Positions 1 to 7,950 of a stretch of DNA of 64,000 nt are shown in pieces. Both the position numbers and the translations under genes were made by a program. The stretch lies in NCBI GenBank assembly GCA_937900425.1, contig CALCDT010000069.1, forward strand, positions 1 through 64,000, given 5' to 3'. The stretch is from an uncultured Alphaproteobacteria bacterium. Lineage in GTDB: Bacteria; Pseudomonadota; Alphaproteobacteria; Rhizobiales; Pleomorphomonadaceae. The notes below the pieces were generated by a model. It made no database searches. It had not been told where the DNA came from and saw nothing but the letters and a program-made list of their open reading frames with translations. Each line of letters begins with the position of its first letter. Within the stretch, counting starts at the first letter, position 1.

Positions 1-1
1 G

Positions 2-964
2 GAGATCATCCGCATCGCCGGCTACACCGAGGACGAGAAGGTGGAGATCGCCAAGACCCACCTCATCCCCGAGGCGGTCCGCGACCACGGTCTGCGCGCG
101 GGCGAGTTCACCGTCGGCGACGAGGCGATCCGCCACGTCATCCGCCGCTACACCCGCGAGGCGGGCGTGCGCAATCTCAAGCGCGAGATGGCGACGCTGG
201 CCCGCAAGGCGGTGAAGGACATCCTGATGGCGCCGGCCGGCAAGACCGTCGAGGTCACGCCGGAGGTGGTCGAGAGCTATCTCGGCGTGCCGCGGTTCCG
301 CTACGGCGAGGCCGAGCGCGAGGATTTCGTGGGTGTCGCCACGGGTCTGGCCTGGACCGAGGTCGGCGGCGAACTGCTGACGATCGAAGGCGTGATGATG
401 CCCGGAAAGGGCCGCATGACCGTGACGGGCAACCTGCGCGACGTCATGAAGGAATCGATCTCGGCGGCGGCGTCCTACGTCCGCTCGCGGGCGGTCGATT
501 TCGGCCTCGAACCGCCGCTGTTCGACAAGCGGGACATCCACGTCCACGTGCCGGAAGGCGCGACGCCGAAGGACGGTCCGTCCGCCGGCATCGCCATGGT
601 CACCACCATCGTCTCGGTGATGACCGGCATTCCGATCCGCAAGGATGTCGCCATGACCGGCGAGATCACCTTGCGCGGGCGGGTGCTGCCGATCGGCGGG
701 CTCAAGGAGAAGCTGCTCGCAGCCCATCGCGGCGGCATCCGTCTGGTCCTGATCCCCGAGGAGAATGCCAAGGATCTGGCGGACATCCCGGAAAACGTGA
801 AGTCGGGCCTCGAGATCATCCCGGTCGCCCGCATGGAGGAGGTCCTCCGCCATGCCCTGACCCGGATGCCCGAGCCGATCACCTGGACCGAGCCGAAGGA
901 AGACCCGGCTGCGAAGTCGGCCGCCCGCGTCGACGACGACGCCGGCGTCGTCACCGCCCACTGA
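2..964 (+). CDS. lon: ATP-dependent protease La (Lon), 3' part only
   Basis: C-terminal 320 codons of Lon, the cytoplasmic ATP-dependent serine protease that degrades misfolded and regulatory proteins. The gene enters from the left edge, so start and ATPase core are outside the window. The visible part holds the end of the AAA+ module ([12 protein letters not shown] is the sensor-2 region) and the whole S16 protease domain. The catalytic Ser is in PKDGPSAG and the catalytic Lys lies 43 residues later in [14 protein letters not shown], the same spacing as Ser679/Lys722 of E. coli Lon. The tail after LTRMPEP is short and acidic with no conserved features. A strong terminator follows and hupB is next, the usual lon-hupB order in alphaproteobacteria. 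Confidence 0.97.
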   Translation, partial: EIIRIAGYTEDEKVEIAKTHLIPEAVRDHGLRAGEFTVGDEAIRHVIRRYTREAGVRNLKREMATLARKAVKDILMAPAGKTVEVTPEVVESYLGVPRFRYGEAEREDFVGVATGLAWTEVGGELLTIEGVMMPGKGRMTVTGNLRDVMKESISAAASYVRSRAVDFGLEPPLFDKRDIHVHVPEGATPKDGPSAGIAMVTTIVSVMTGIPIRKDVAMTGEITLRGRVLPIGGLKEKLLAAHRGGIRLVLIPEENAKDLADIPENVKSGLEIIPVARMEEVLRHALTRMPEPITWTEPKEDPAAKSAARVDDDAGVVTAH

Positions 965-1003
965 CGCGGCACCGGTTCGCCGGGTCTCCGACGTCGACAT
1001 CGA

Positions 1004-1029
1004 ACGGCCGGGCCCACGCCCGGCCGTTT
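1004..1029 (+). terminator. intrinsic terminator after lon
   Basis: Perfect 10-bp GC stem (1004-1013 with 1018-1027) with a CCAC loop, starting 40 bp after the lon stop. The stem ends in T and is followed by two more T. It separates lon from hupB transcription. Confidence 0.75.
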
Positions 1030-1319
1030 CGCGTTTGCGGGACGTGGCGGCGCCTCGGCCGCGTCTGGAGCGTTCGGGGATCGGGGCCGCCGTCGTCTTC
1101 GCATCGCAGCGAAGGCCGGCGGGAGAAACGATGGGGACGCCGACGGCCCGCCGAGGGCGCCAGATCATACCCGTCAGGCCGACAAACAGCGGATTTCCGG
1201 GAAAAAACTTCACTTCGCCTCTTGCTTTTCCCCCCGTTTCTGATGAGTGTCGCCGGCGAGGCGCTGGCCGGGTGGGGTGCCGGCCGCTTCACGAAGACAC
1301 GTCAAAAGGAACGATGAGT
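1030..1319. other. lon-hupB intergenic region
   Basis: With the terminator, this makes about 355 bp without a gene between lon and hupB. It holds a locally A/T- and pyrimidine-rich patch near 1195-1245 that is the likely hupB promoter area. I could not fit a convincing -35/-10 pair. Longer reading frames across it are GC-rich shadows that run into hupB in frame. Confidence 0.5.
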
Positions 1320-1595
1320 ATGAACAAGAACGATTTGATCGCTCAGGTCGCCGAGAAGGCCGCGCTCACCAAGGCCCAGGCCGGTCAGGCGGTCGACGCG
1401 CTCCTCGATGCGATCACCGAGACGCTGAAGGCCGGTGAGGAAGTCCGCATCGTCGGCTTCGGCAACTTCGTCGTCACCACCCGCGCGGCCACCGAGGGCC
1501 GCAACCCCCAGACCGGCCAGACCATCCAGATCCCGGCTTCCAAGCAGCCGAAGTTCCGCGCCGGCAAGGGCCTCAAGGACGCGGTCAACGCCTGA
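1320..1595 (+). CDS. hupB: DNA-binding protein HU
   Basis: 91-residue HU-family nucleoid protein that bends and compacts DNA as a dimer. The sequence is typical from end to end: MNKNDLIAQVAEKA at the N-terminus, GFGNFVV at the start of the beta arm, GRNPQTGQ at the arm tip and KFRAGKGLKDAVN at the C-terminus. I chose the ATG at 1320 because an AAGGA ribosome site at 1306-1310 lies 9 nt upstream and the family begins MNKND. The ATG at 1314 would add Met-Ser and leave only 3 nt of spacing. A near-perfect terminator follows directly, so this is a single-gene transcript. Confidence 0.97.
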   Translation: MNKNDLIAQVAEKAALTKAQAGQAVDALLDAITETLKAGEEVRIVGFGNFVVTTRAATEGRNPQTGQTIQIPASKQPKFRAGKGLKDAVNA

Positions 1596-1618
1596 TTGCA
1601 GCGACTTCGGTCGCTCGG

Positions 1619-1654
1619 CGACGATGCCCGGCCGTGTGCCGGGCATCGTCGTTT
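1619..1654 (+). terminator. intrinsic terminator of hupB
   Basis: Perfect 14-bp stem (1619-1632 with 1638-1651) around a CGTGT loop, followed by TTT. It begins 24 bp after the hupB stop. Confidence 0.85.
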
Positions 1655-1846
1655 CGATCTTGCACCCCGGCCGCCGAGCCTCTAGATCGGTGGCGCGCCG
1701 TGGTGCTCGCATTTCACGGCCCTTGAGATCACGATTGGTGACCTCGGGGCCGTTGACCTTGCGACCGGCGGCCGGCGCCGACGGGTCGGCGACCGGACCT
1801 GCGGTTCGGCGGCCGGCACGATCGCCCGGCGACCGCGGCGACGGAC

Positions 1847-1922
1847 GGGCGGTTAGCTCAGTTGGTAGAGCGCCTCGTTTACACCGAGGATGTCGGGAGT
1901 TCGAGCCTCTCACCGCCCACCA
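1847..1922 (+). tRNA. tRNA-Val (anticodon UAC)
   Basis: 76-nt cloverleaf with encoded CCA. The acceptor GGGCGGT pairs with ACCGCCC, followed by discriminator A and CCA. The D arm carries AGCTCAGTTGGTAGAGC. The anticodon stem CCTCG/CGAGG encloses loop TTTACAC, so the anticodon is TAC (valine). The T arm contains TTCGAGC. tRNA-Val next to lon-hupB is a familiar arrangement in rhizobial genomes. Confidence 0.98.
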
Positions 1923-2289
1923 GTCCCGCGTGCTCGACCATTCGCGCGTTCTGCCTTTCGCGCCCGGAATCGGCTTCGGTTTCCAGTCCAGTCGCCATCG
2001 ACCCGTCCGAAGCCCACCGCACGACCGCATCCGTTCGCCCCGTCCCGGCGCGCCCGCCGACGCCGGAGCGGCCATCGGAGCCGTCTCCCGGATTCGCCTT
2101 CTTTCGGCCGCCACGATCCGAGCCTCGAGGAATCGGTGACGCCGGGCGTCGTCGCCGGGTCGCTGCCACGGGCCGAGGGTACGAGGGCAGGGCGCCGATG
2201 CGCGGACGCCACCGGCTTCGCCTGGGGACGCGCGCCAGAGCAGCCGTCTCGAAGGCCGACACCGCCCCCGGCCGTTCACCTCCCGCCCG

Positions 2290-2367
2290 CTGAACGCCCG
2301 CTTTCGCGGGGATGACCGTGGTGAGGCCTTTGGCGCGGTGCCCGCCCCGCTGGTTCCGTCGCGATCC
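2290..2367 (+). repeat. solo arm plus tail of a dispersed palindromic (REP/MITE-like) repeat
   Basis: The 27-bp arm at 2290-2316 is a hairpin around GCTTTCGC. It corresponds to the right arm of the complete element at 39760-39899. About 20 bp further on, a roughly 31-bp tail ending GCTGGTTCCGTCGCGATCC (2337-2367) matches 39919-39950 in about 28 positions. On the minus strand the arm encodes the VIPAKAGVQ-type peptide that betrays a repeat common in proteobacterial genomes. No partner arm was found upstream, so this copy looks truncated or solo. Confidence 0.75.
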
Positions 2368-2783
2368 GGTAGCCACATGAGCGGCGCCCGCCGCCGCCCG
2401 GGGGAGGGCTGGAGATCGGTGCGCACGTCAGTCGGTTTCAGCCGCCCCCTGCGACCCGCCAGGCCATTCGGAGGCGATTCGAAAGGCTGAGACCGCGATT
2501 CCGATCGCAAGCGAATGGCTTCGTCCTGCCATCGGGCGGAGCCCGACCTCCCGTGAACTTCCTCCGGCGGCCTGCGGGAAAGGTCGCGGCATCGGCGCAG
2601 ACGGTGCGGTCATGCCTCGGTCGCGGGATGTCGCTCGCGCGGAGCAGGAACTGAGGTCGGCGAGACGGCGGCGGGAGTGGGGCAGCGGCCCAAATGCCGA
2701 TGGCGAAACCGGGGCAATGGCTCTGCGCCATCTCGGCGGGACGTCTCGAAGGTGAAGGCGAGAAAATCGATTTAGAAAATAAA

Positions 2784-2807
2784 AAAGCAAGGCCGAAGCC
2801 TTGCTTT
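2784..2807 (-). terminator. strong minus-strand terminator with UUCG tetraloop
   Basis: A 10-bp stem (2784-2793 with 2798-2807). Read on the minus strand the loop is TTCG closed by C-G, and the hairpin is followed by TTTTTT-A-TTTT (about 2776-2786 region). On the plus strand it is followed by only TTT, so it acts mainly on transcripts coming from the right. proS runs the other way, so those transcripts must start between about 2810 and 3380. Confidence 0.75.
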
Positions 2808-2808
2808 C

Positions 2809-2916
2809 TCAGTTTCGCGTGTCGACCCCATTATGACGACGAGATGACTTTTCCTCCCGGTCATCCCGTCGAACGGCTGCGAATAACGCGCCAGCGGGGC
2901 ATTCCTCCCAAGACAT
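2809..2916 (-). CDS. candidate tiny ORF (35 aa), start overlaps stop of the ORF at 2916-3041
   Basis: ATG at 2916-2914 overlaps the TGA of the preceding ORF (TGATG), and the stop lies 2 bp before the terminator stem. The product begins MSWEECPAGALFAAV and ends in a charged, arginine-rich tail. I recognise no family. Codons are A/T-richer than in neighbouring genes. The only support is the arrangement: a preceding ORF with a ribosome site, stop-start overlap and an abutting terminator. It may be chance, or the untranslated tail of a small RNA. Confidence 0.2.
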   Translation of the reverse strand: MSWEECPAGALFAAVRRDDREEKSSRRHNGVDTRN

Positions 2917-3041
2917 CAGACCGCGTATACCAGGAATTCACTTCTTTCCGGAAGATCAGCGAGAGCGGTTATTTTGCTCCTCAAGTCCGTCGGAAGTCGC
3001 TTCCCTGTTGTTATGGCGTGACCGTACACCGCTGATTTCAC
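2916..3041 (-). CDS. candidate tiny ORF (41 aa), unknown function
   Basis: GTG start at 3041 with AAAGGA 7 nt upstream. The product runs VKSAVYGHAITTGKRL... to ...SEFLVYAV. It uses codons rare in this genome (AAA, ATA, AGA, AGT, GTA), fitting the AT-rich patch it lies in. I recognise no family. It is followed by an overlapping 35-aa ORF and a strong terminator. The same frame stays open far into the antisense of proS, so openness alone is weak evidence here. Confidence 0.25.
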   Translation of the reverse strand: MKSAVYGHAITTGKRLPTDLRSKITALADLPERSEFLVYAV

Positions 3042-3383
3042 GTTGTCATCCTTTCGATCACGATTCCGCCAAAAAAAGTTGCGCACCTTTCTGCGATTGC
3101 GGCACGAAGGTGCAAAACTGGTATCCCACTGCGAAAATTCGCCTAAATCGGCATCCAGGCCGTTCTGGAGGCAGCGTGTGCAGGCCGCCGGGAGGCGCCA
3201 TTCTTGTATTTTTCGCGACGATGCGCTTTGTGTGGCGAGCCGTCGCCGGCCTGCGTGAAGAGGGTGTTCGCCCGCATGCGCGGCCGGAGAGGGTGCGGCA
3301 TTCGCCCGGGGCGAAGCCGCGGGCTTTGCGGCGGCGCCCGGGACGGGCGGGCCGGCCATACGGATCATCGGAAGGCTTTTCCC

Positions 3384-4703
3384 ATGCGCCTCTCGCGCTA
3401 TTTCCTGCCCATCCTGAAAGAGACGCCCAAGGAGGCGGACATCGTCTCCCACCGGCTGATGCTGCGTGCGGGAATGCTGCGTCAGCAATCGGCCGGCATC
3501 TACTCCTGGCTGCCGCTCGGCCAGCGCGTCCTCGACAACGTCGCGCGGATCGTTCGCGAGGAGCAGGACCGCTCGGGCGCCATCGAGATCCTGATGCCGA
3601 CGATCCAGTCGGCCGACCTCTGGCGCGAAAGCGGGCGCTATGACGACTACGGCAAGGAGATGCTGCGCATCACCGATCGCCACGAGCGCGAGATGCTCTA
3701 CGGGCCGACCAACGAGGAAATGGTCACGGACATATTCCGTTCCTACGTCCGCTCCTACCGCGACCTGCCGCTCAACCTCTACCACATCCAGTGGAAATTC
3801 CGGGACGAGGTGCGTCCGCGCTTCGGCGTGATGCGCGGCCGCGAGTTCCTGATGAAGGACGCCTATTCCTTCGACGTCGACCAGGACACCGCGCGCCGCG
3901 CCTACAACAAGATGTTCGTCGCCTATCTGCGCACCTTCGAGCGGCTCGGCCTCAAGGCGATCCCGATGAAGGCCGATTCCGGCCCGATCGGCGGCGACAT
4001 GACCCACGAGTTCATCGTGCTCGCCTCGACCGGCGAAAGCGCCGTCTTCCTCGACCGCGACCTGCTCGATACCGCCGTTCCGCCCGCCGACGTCGACTTC
4101 GACGGCGACCTCTCCCCGATCGTCTCCGACTGGACCTCGAAATACGCCGCCACCGAGGAGATGCACGACGAGGCCGCCTTCGCCGCGCTGCCGGAGGAGC
4201 GGCGCGTCACCGCCCGCGGGATCGAGGTCGGCCACATCTTCTATTTCGGTACCAAATACTCGGCCGCGATGAACGCCAAGGTCGCCGGTCCCGACGGCGT
4301 CGAGCGCCCCGTTCACATGGGCTCCTACGGCATCGGCGTCTCGCGACTGGTCGCCGGCCTGATCGAGGCGAGCCACGACGACGCCGGCATCGTCTGGCCG
4401 GATTCGGTGGCGCCTTTCGACGTCGGCCTCGTCAACCTCAAGAGCGGCGACGCGGGCACCGACGGCGCCTGCGAATCCCTGCTGGTATCGCTGGAGGCCG
4501 CCGGCCGCTCGGTGCTCTACGACGACCGTGACGAACGCGCCGGCGCCAAGTTCGCGACCATGGACCTCATCGGCCTGCCGTGGCAGCTCATCGTCGGACC
4601 GAAAGGCCTTGCCGCCGGCACCGTCGAGCTGAAGCGCCGCGCCAGCGGCGAACGCGAGACGCTCTCCGTCGAATCGGCGCTGGCACGGCTGACCGGAGGC
4701 TGA
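3384..4703 (+). CDS. proS: prolyl-tRNA synthetase, short alphaproteobacterial form
   Basis: Class II aminoacyl-tRNA synthetase charging tRNA-Pro in the cytoplasm. The 439 residues match the short alphaproteobacterial ProS, which lacks the large inserted editing domain of the roughly 570-aa E. coli form. Motif 2 is [17 protein letters not shown] (about residues 139-156) and motif 3 is [14 protein letters not shown] (about 313-326). The anticodon-binding domain covers the last 100 residues. I chose the ATG at 3384 because [16 protein letters not shown] is the family N-terminus and GGAAGG lies 8 nt upstream. lolC and lolD follow on the same strand, a conserved order in rhizobia. Confidence 0.97.
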   Translation: MRLSRYFLPILKETPKEADIVSHRLMLRAGMLRQQSAGIYSWLPLGQRVLDNVARIVREEQDRSGAIEILMPTIQSADLWRESGRYDDYGKEMLRITDRHEREMLYGPTNEEMVTDIFRSYVRSYRDLPLNLYHIQWKFRDEVRPRFGVMRGREFLMKDAYSFDVDQDTARRAYNKMFVAYLRTFERLGLKAIPMKADSGPIGGDMTHEFIVLASTGESAVFLDRDLLDTAVPPADVDFDGDLSPIVSDWTSKYAATEEMHDEAAFAALPEERRVTARGIEVGHIFYFGTKYSAAMNAKVAGPDGVERPVHMGSYGIGVSRLVAGLIEASHDDAGIVWPDSVAPFDVGLVNLKSGDAGTDGACESLLVSLEAAGRSVLYDDRDERAGAKFATMDLIGLPWQLIVGPKGLAAGTVELKRRASGERETLSVESALARLTGG

Positions 4704-4712
4704 TCGTGGCCG

Positions 4713-4734
4713 GGTCGGCGGACCGTCGCCGACC
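4713..4734 (+). other. stem-loop just after proS
   Basis: Perfect 8-bp stem (4713-4720 with 4727-4734) 10 bp after the proS stop, without a T run. It could slow or terminate transcription or protect the mRNA end. The 254-bp gap to lolC shows nothing else definite. Confidence 0.35.
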
Positions 4735-4957
4735 GTGCCGTCGGCGGTCCGGCCGCCCTTCGCCATCGAAAGGCCCGAATGTCCGGGGACGGGTCCCGTC
4801 CGCGGGCGACGGGCGGTATGCCGCTGCGCGCCACGGCGGCTCCGCGCCCGTGGAGTGTCCTCGCCGGACCGTGTAGCGTTCCGAACGCCGTGGTCGTGAT
4901 TCCCTCGAATTGACCCGCGCGCCGCGGCGCGCCAGCCGAGCCGGAGGCCGAAGGACG

Positions 4958-6223
4958 ATGCGCATCGCCGGACGACAGATCTTCACCCCCTTCGAGTGGC
5001 TGCTCGCGGGCCGCTACCTGCGCTCCCGCCGCAAGGAGGCCTTCATCTCGGTGATCGCCGGCTTCTCCTTTCTCGGCATCATGCTCGGGGTGGCGACGCT
5101 GATCATCGTGATGGCGGTGATGAACGGCTTTCGCGGCCAGCTGCTCGACAAGATCCTCGGCATCAACGGCCACGTCGTCGTGCAGCCGATCGATTCGCCC
5201 TTCACCGACTACGCCGACGTCGCCGCGCGCATCGCTGGCGTGGAGGGCGTGCGCCTCGCCATGCCCTTCGTCGAGGGCCAGGTGCTCGCCTCCGGCCCCG
5301 CCGGCGCCTTCGGCACCCTTGTGCGCGGCGTGCGGGCGATGGACCTCGAGAACATCCCGCTGATCGCCGGAACGATCCGCCAGGGTACGCTCGACGGCTT
5401 CGACGAGGGCGAGGGCATCGCCATCGGCGTCCGCCTCGCCCAGAACCTCGGCGTTTCGGTCGGCGACCGCGTCACCCTCGTCAGTCCGAAGGGCAACGTC
5501 ACCGCTCTCGGCACCACGCCGCGGGTCAAGGGCTACGTCGTCTCGGCGATCTTCGAGATCGGCATGTCGGAATACGACGCGACCTTCGTCTTCATGCCGA
5601 TCGCCGAAGCGCAGCTGTTCTTCAAGGCGGAAGGCGTGGCGAGCGCGATTGACGTCTTCATCGCCCGACCGGACGACGTCGGCAGGGTTCGCGACGCGAT
5701 ATCGGCAGCGGCCGACCGGCCGAACATCGTCTCCGACTGGCGCCAGCGCAACGTCACCTTCTTCTCCGCCCTCGAGGTGGAGCGCAACGTCATGTTCATG
5801 ATCCTGACGATGATCGTGCTTGTCGCCGCCCTCAACATCATCTCCGGCCTCACCATGCTGGTGAAGGACAAGGGCCACGACATCGCCATCCTCAGAACGA
5901 TGGGGGCGACCCGCGGCTCGGTGATGCGGATCTTCCTCATCACCGGCGCCAGCATCGGCGTCGTCGGCACGATCGCCGGCTTCCTGCTCGGCCTGCTGGT
6001 CTGCCTCAACATCGAATCGATCCGCCAGTTCGTCTCGTGGCTGACCCGCACCGAGCTGTTCTCGCCGGAGCTCTACTACCTCAGCCAGCTGCCGGCCGAG
6101 ATCGAGGTCGGCGAGACGGTCACCGTCCTCGTGATGGCGCTGGCACTCTCCTTCATCGCCACCATCTACCCCGCCTGGCGGGCCGCCCGTCTCGATCCGG
6201 TCGAGGCGCTGCGCTATGAATGA
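4958..6223 (+). CDS. lolC: lipoprotein-releasing ABC transporter, membrane subunit LolC/LolE
   Basis: Inner-membrane permease of the LolCDE machine that extracts outer-membrane lipoproteins and passes them to LolA. The 421 residues have the FtsX/MacB layout: one membrane segment at about 30-56, a large periplasmic domain, then three segments at about 277-302, 325-350 and 387-409. It ends in AWRAARLDPVEALRYE, the conserved cytoplasmic end of LolC/E proteins. The ATG at 4958 has GGAGG 10 nt upstream; in-frame codons further upstream look non-coding. Only one permease gene precedes lolD, so the transporter is probably a LolC-type homodimer with LolD, as in many alphaproteobacteria. Confidence 0.95.
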   Translation: MRIAGRQIFTPFEWLLAGRYLRSRRKEAFISVIAGFSFLGIMLGVATLIIVMAVMNGFRGQLLDKILGINGHVVVQPIDSPFTDYADVAARIAGVEGVRLAMPFVEGQVLASGPAGAFGTLVRGVRAMDLENIPLIAGTIRQGTLDGFDEGEGIAIGVRLAQNLGVSVGDRVTLVSPKGNVTALGTTPRVKGYVVSAIFEIGMSEYDATFVFMPIAEAQLFFKAEGVASAIDVFIARPDDVGRVRDAISAAADRPNIVSDWRQRNVTFFSALEVERNVMFMILTMIVLVAALNIISGLTMLVKDKGHDIAILRTMGATRGSVMRIFLITGASIGVVGTIAGFLLGLLVCLNIESIRQFVSWLTRTELFSPELYYLSQLPAEIEVGETVTVLVMALALSFIATIYPAWRAARLDPVEALRYE

Positions 6224-6241
6224 CGCCCGGAAAGGACGCCG

Positions 6242-6994
<753 letters not shown>

Positions 6995-7354
6995 CGCGGG
7001 TGATCGGGACACGGCCGCTCGACGTGCGGTCGGGCGGGCTCGCTGGAGACAGCCGCGGCCCGGGTGTCCGCGAGACGAGGCTGCCCTGGCCGGGCGCGCG
7101 CGTCGCCATGCCAGGGCTTCCGAGAATCGGTGCGAAGTGTCGCCCGCAACATGCTGCGGCGACTCGGATTGTTCGGCCAGATCCCCGGTTCGGGGTCGCC
7201 GCGCCGACCAGCACGACCGGGCAGGCCCGCCGACGATGCGGCGAGAACAGCACCTCACCTCTCCATCTCCCCGGTGCCCGCGGCGCCGTCCACGCCGACG
7301 AACCCATCCGGACCCGTCCGCTCCCGACACCTGCGCCGGATGCGAGTCTTCTGC
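6995..7354. other. lolD to SOS-gene intergenic region
   Basis: About 360 bp with no gene, tRNA or clear terminator before the promoter at 7355. Confidence 0.5.
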
Positions 7355-7404
7355 TTGACGGTGAGAACAGACTGTGAACTTATAGACGAGAACAAAACAG
7401 GAAT
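7355..7404 (+). promoter_or_regulatory. promoter with two LexA boxes (SOS operator)
   Basis: TTGACG (7355-7360) and CTTATA (7379-7384) make a -35/-10 pair 18 bp apart. Between them lies an exact alphaproteobacterial LexA box, GAAC-AGACTGT-GAAC (7365-7379). A second, one-mismatch box GAAC-N7-GAAT lies at 7390-7404. The 13-mer GACGAGAACAAAA (7385-7397) recurs identically upstream of recA at 53348-53360. In the LexA consensus of this class the half-sites are direct repeats GTTC-N7-GTTC (GAAC-N7-GAAC on the other strand). Confidence 0.75.
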
Positions 7405-7416
7405 ACGGAGGGTACC

Positions 7417-7713
7417 ATGTCGGTCGATTTCCTCGTCTCCCCGCATGCCTTCACCGATCCGCTCGCCCGGATGTCCGAGATCCAGCGCCGCCGCGCCGCC
7501 GCCGGGCAATGGGACGAGCGCTGCCGCCGCTTCATTCTCGCCTCGGCGCGCCGCGAAGGGCGCATCGGCGCGGCGTTGCCGGTGGCCGATTTCGTCGAGC
7601 CGCTGCCTCTGGTCGCCGCCCGCCATCTCGCCAACTCGCGCCGCGTCCGCGACGTCGCCGCGCTCTGCGCGGTGATTCTCTTCTCGACCACGCTCGCGCT
7701 CGTCCTCGGCTGA
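7417..7713 (+). CDS. small tail-anchored membrane protein, SOS-regulated, unknown function
   Basis: 98 residues. The soluble N-terminal 75 or so residues are rich in Arg and Ala (QRRRAAAGQWDERCRRF) with a short conserved-looking stretch ADFVEPLPLVAARHLANSRR. One hydrophobic segment, VAALCAVILFSTTLALVLG, forms the very C-terminus, so it should be anchored in the inner membrane with its bulk in the cytoplasm. GGAGG at 7407-7411 supports the ATG at 7417. I recognise no family. LexA boxes in its promoter suggest induction by DNA damage. Small single-pass membrane proteins made in the SOS response of other alphaproteobacteria include the Caulobacter division inhibitor SidA, a possible functional analogue only. 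A 22-bp perfect hairpin follows, then dnaE. Confidence 0.8.
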   Translation: MSVDFLVSPHAFTDPLARMSEIQRRRAAAGQWDERCRRFILASARREGRIGAALPVADFVEPLPLVAARHLANSRRVRDVAALCAVILFSTTLALVLG

Positions 7714-7721
7714 GGCCGCGC

Positions 7722-7770
7722 CGCCCTTGTCCACAGGCGGCGAGGCGGTCGCCGCCTGTGGACAAGGGCG
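7722..7770. repeat. perfect 22-bp inverted repeat containing two opposed DnaA-box-like sequences
   Basis: Arms 7722-7743 and 7749-7770 are exact reverse complements around a 5-nt loop. Each arm holds the 9-mer TTGTCCACA (7727-7735 forward, 7757-7765 reverse), a DnaA-box variant. There is no T run after it. It lies 9 bp after the 98-aa gene and 180 bp before dnaE, so it could be a Rho-independent-like RNA hairpin, a DnaA site, or both. Confidence 0.85.
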
Positions 7771-7950
7771 GGAAATGCCCCGGCTCGCCGCGGCGAAAGC
7801 GTGGACCGGGCGAGGCCGGGCGGGTGTCGCACGCGGAGGCTCCGGGCGCGGTTGAGGCCGGGGGCGGCTCCTGCCATTGTGCGCCGGCGCCGCCAGGCGT
7901 GGTCGCCTCCGGGCACCGCGCGGCATGGGGGCCGGGTGGAGGAGGGGACC

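Larger units (their letters stand above)
1923..3383. other. 1.46-kb region without a convincing gene
   Basis: Between the tRNA and proS no frame encodes a recognisable protein; the ORFs present are arginine/proline-rich shadows of GC-rich DNA. Three things are visible. One arm and tail of a dispersed palindromic repeat lie at 2290-2367. An AT-rich patch of unusual composition spans about 2760-3200. A strong minus-strand terminator at 2784-2807 sits behind two tiny ORFs. From memory, in several Rhizobiaceae (for example Sinorhizobium meliloti) this interval holds the nuoA-N complex I cluster, birA and a metallo-hydrolase gene. None of these is present here. Confidence 0.7.

Noticed and set aside
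1035..1319. Upstream extension of HU
   Set aside because: The extra 95 residues are Arg/Pro-rich, overlap the intergenic region, and HU proteins start at MNKND with a good ribosome site at 1306-1310.
2916..4766. A 616-codon minus-strand frame from inside proS to 2916
   Set aside because: Most is antisense to proS. Only its last 41 codons, with a separate GTG and ribosome site in AT-rich DNA, were kept as a weak candidate.
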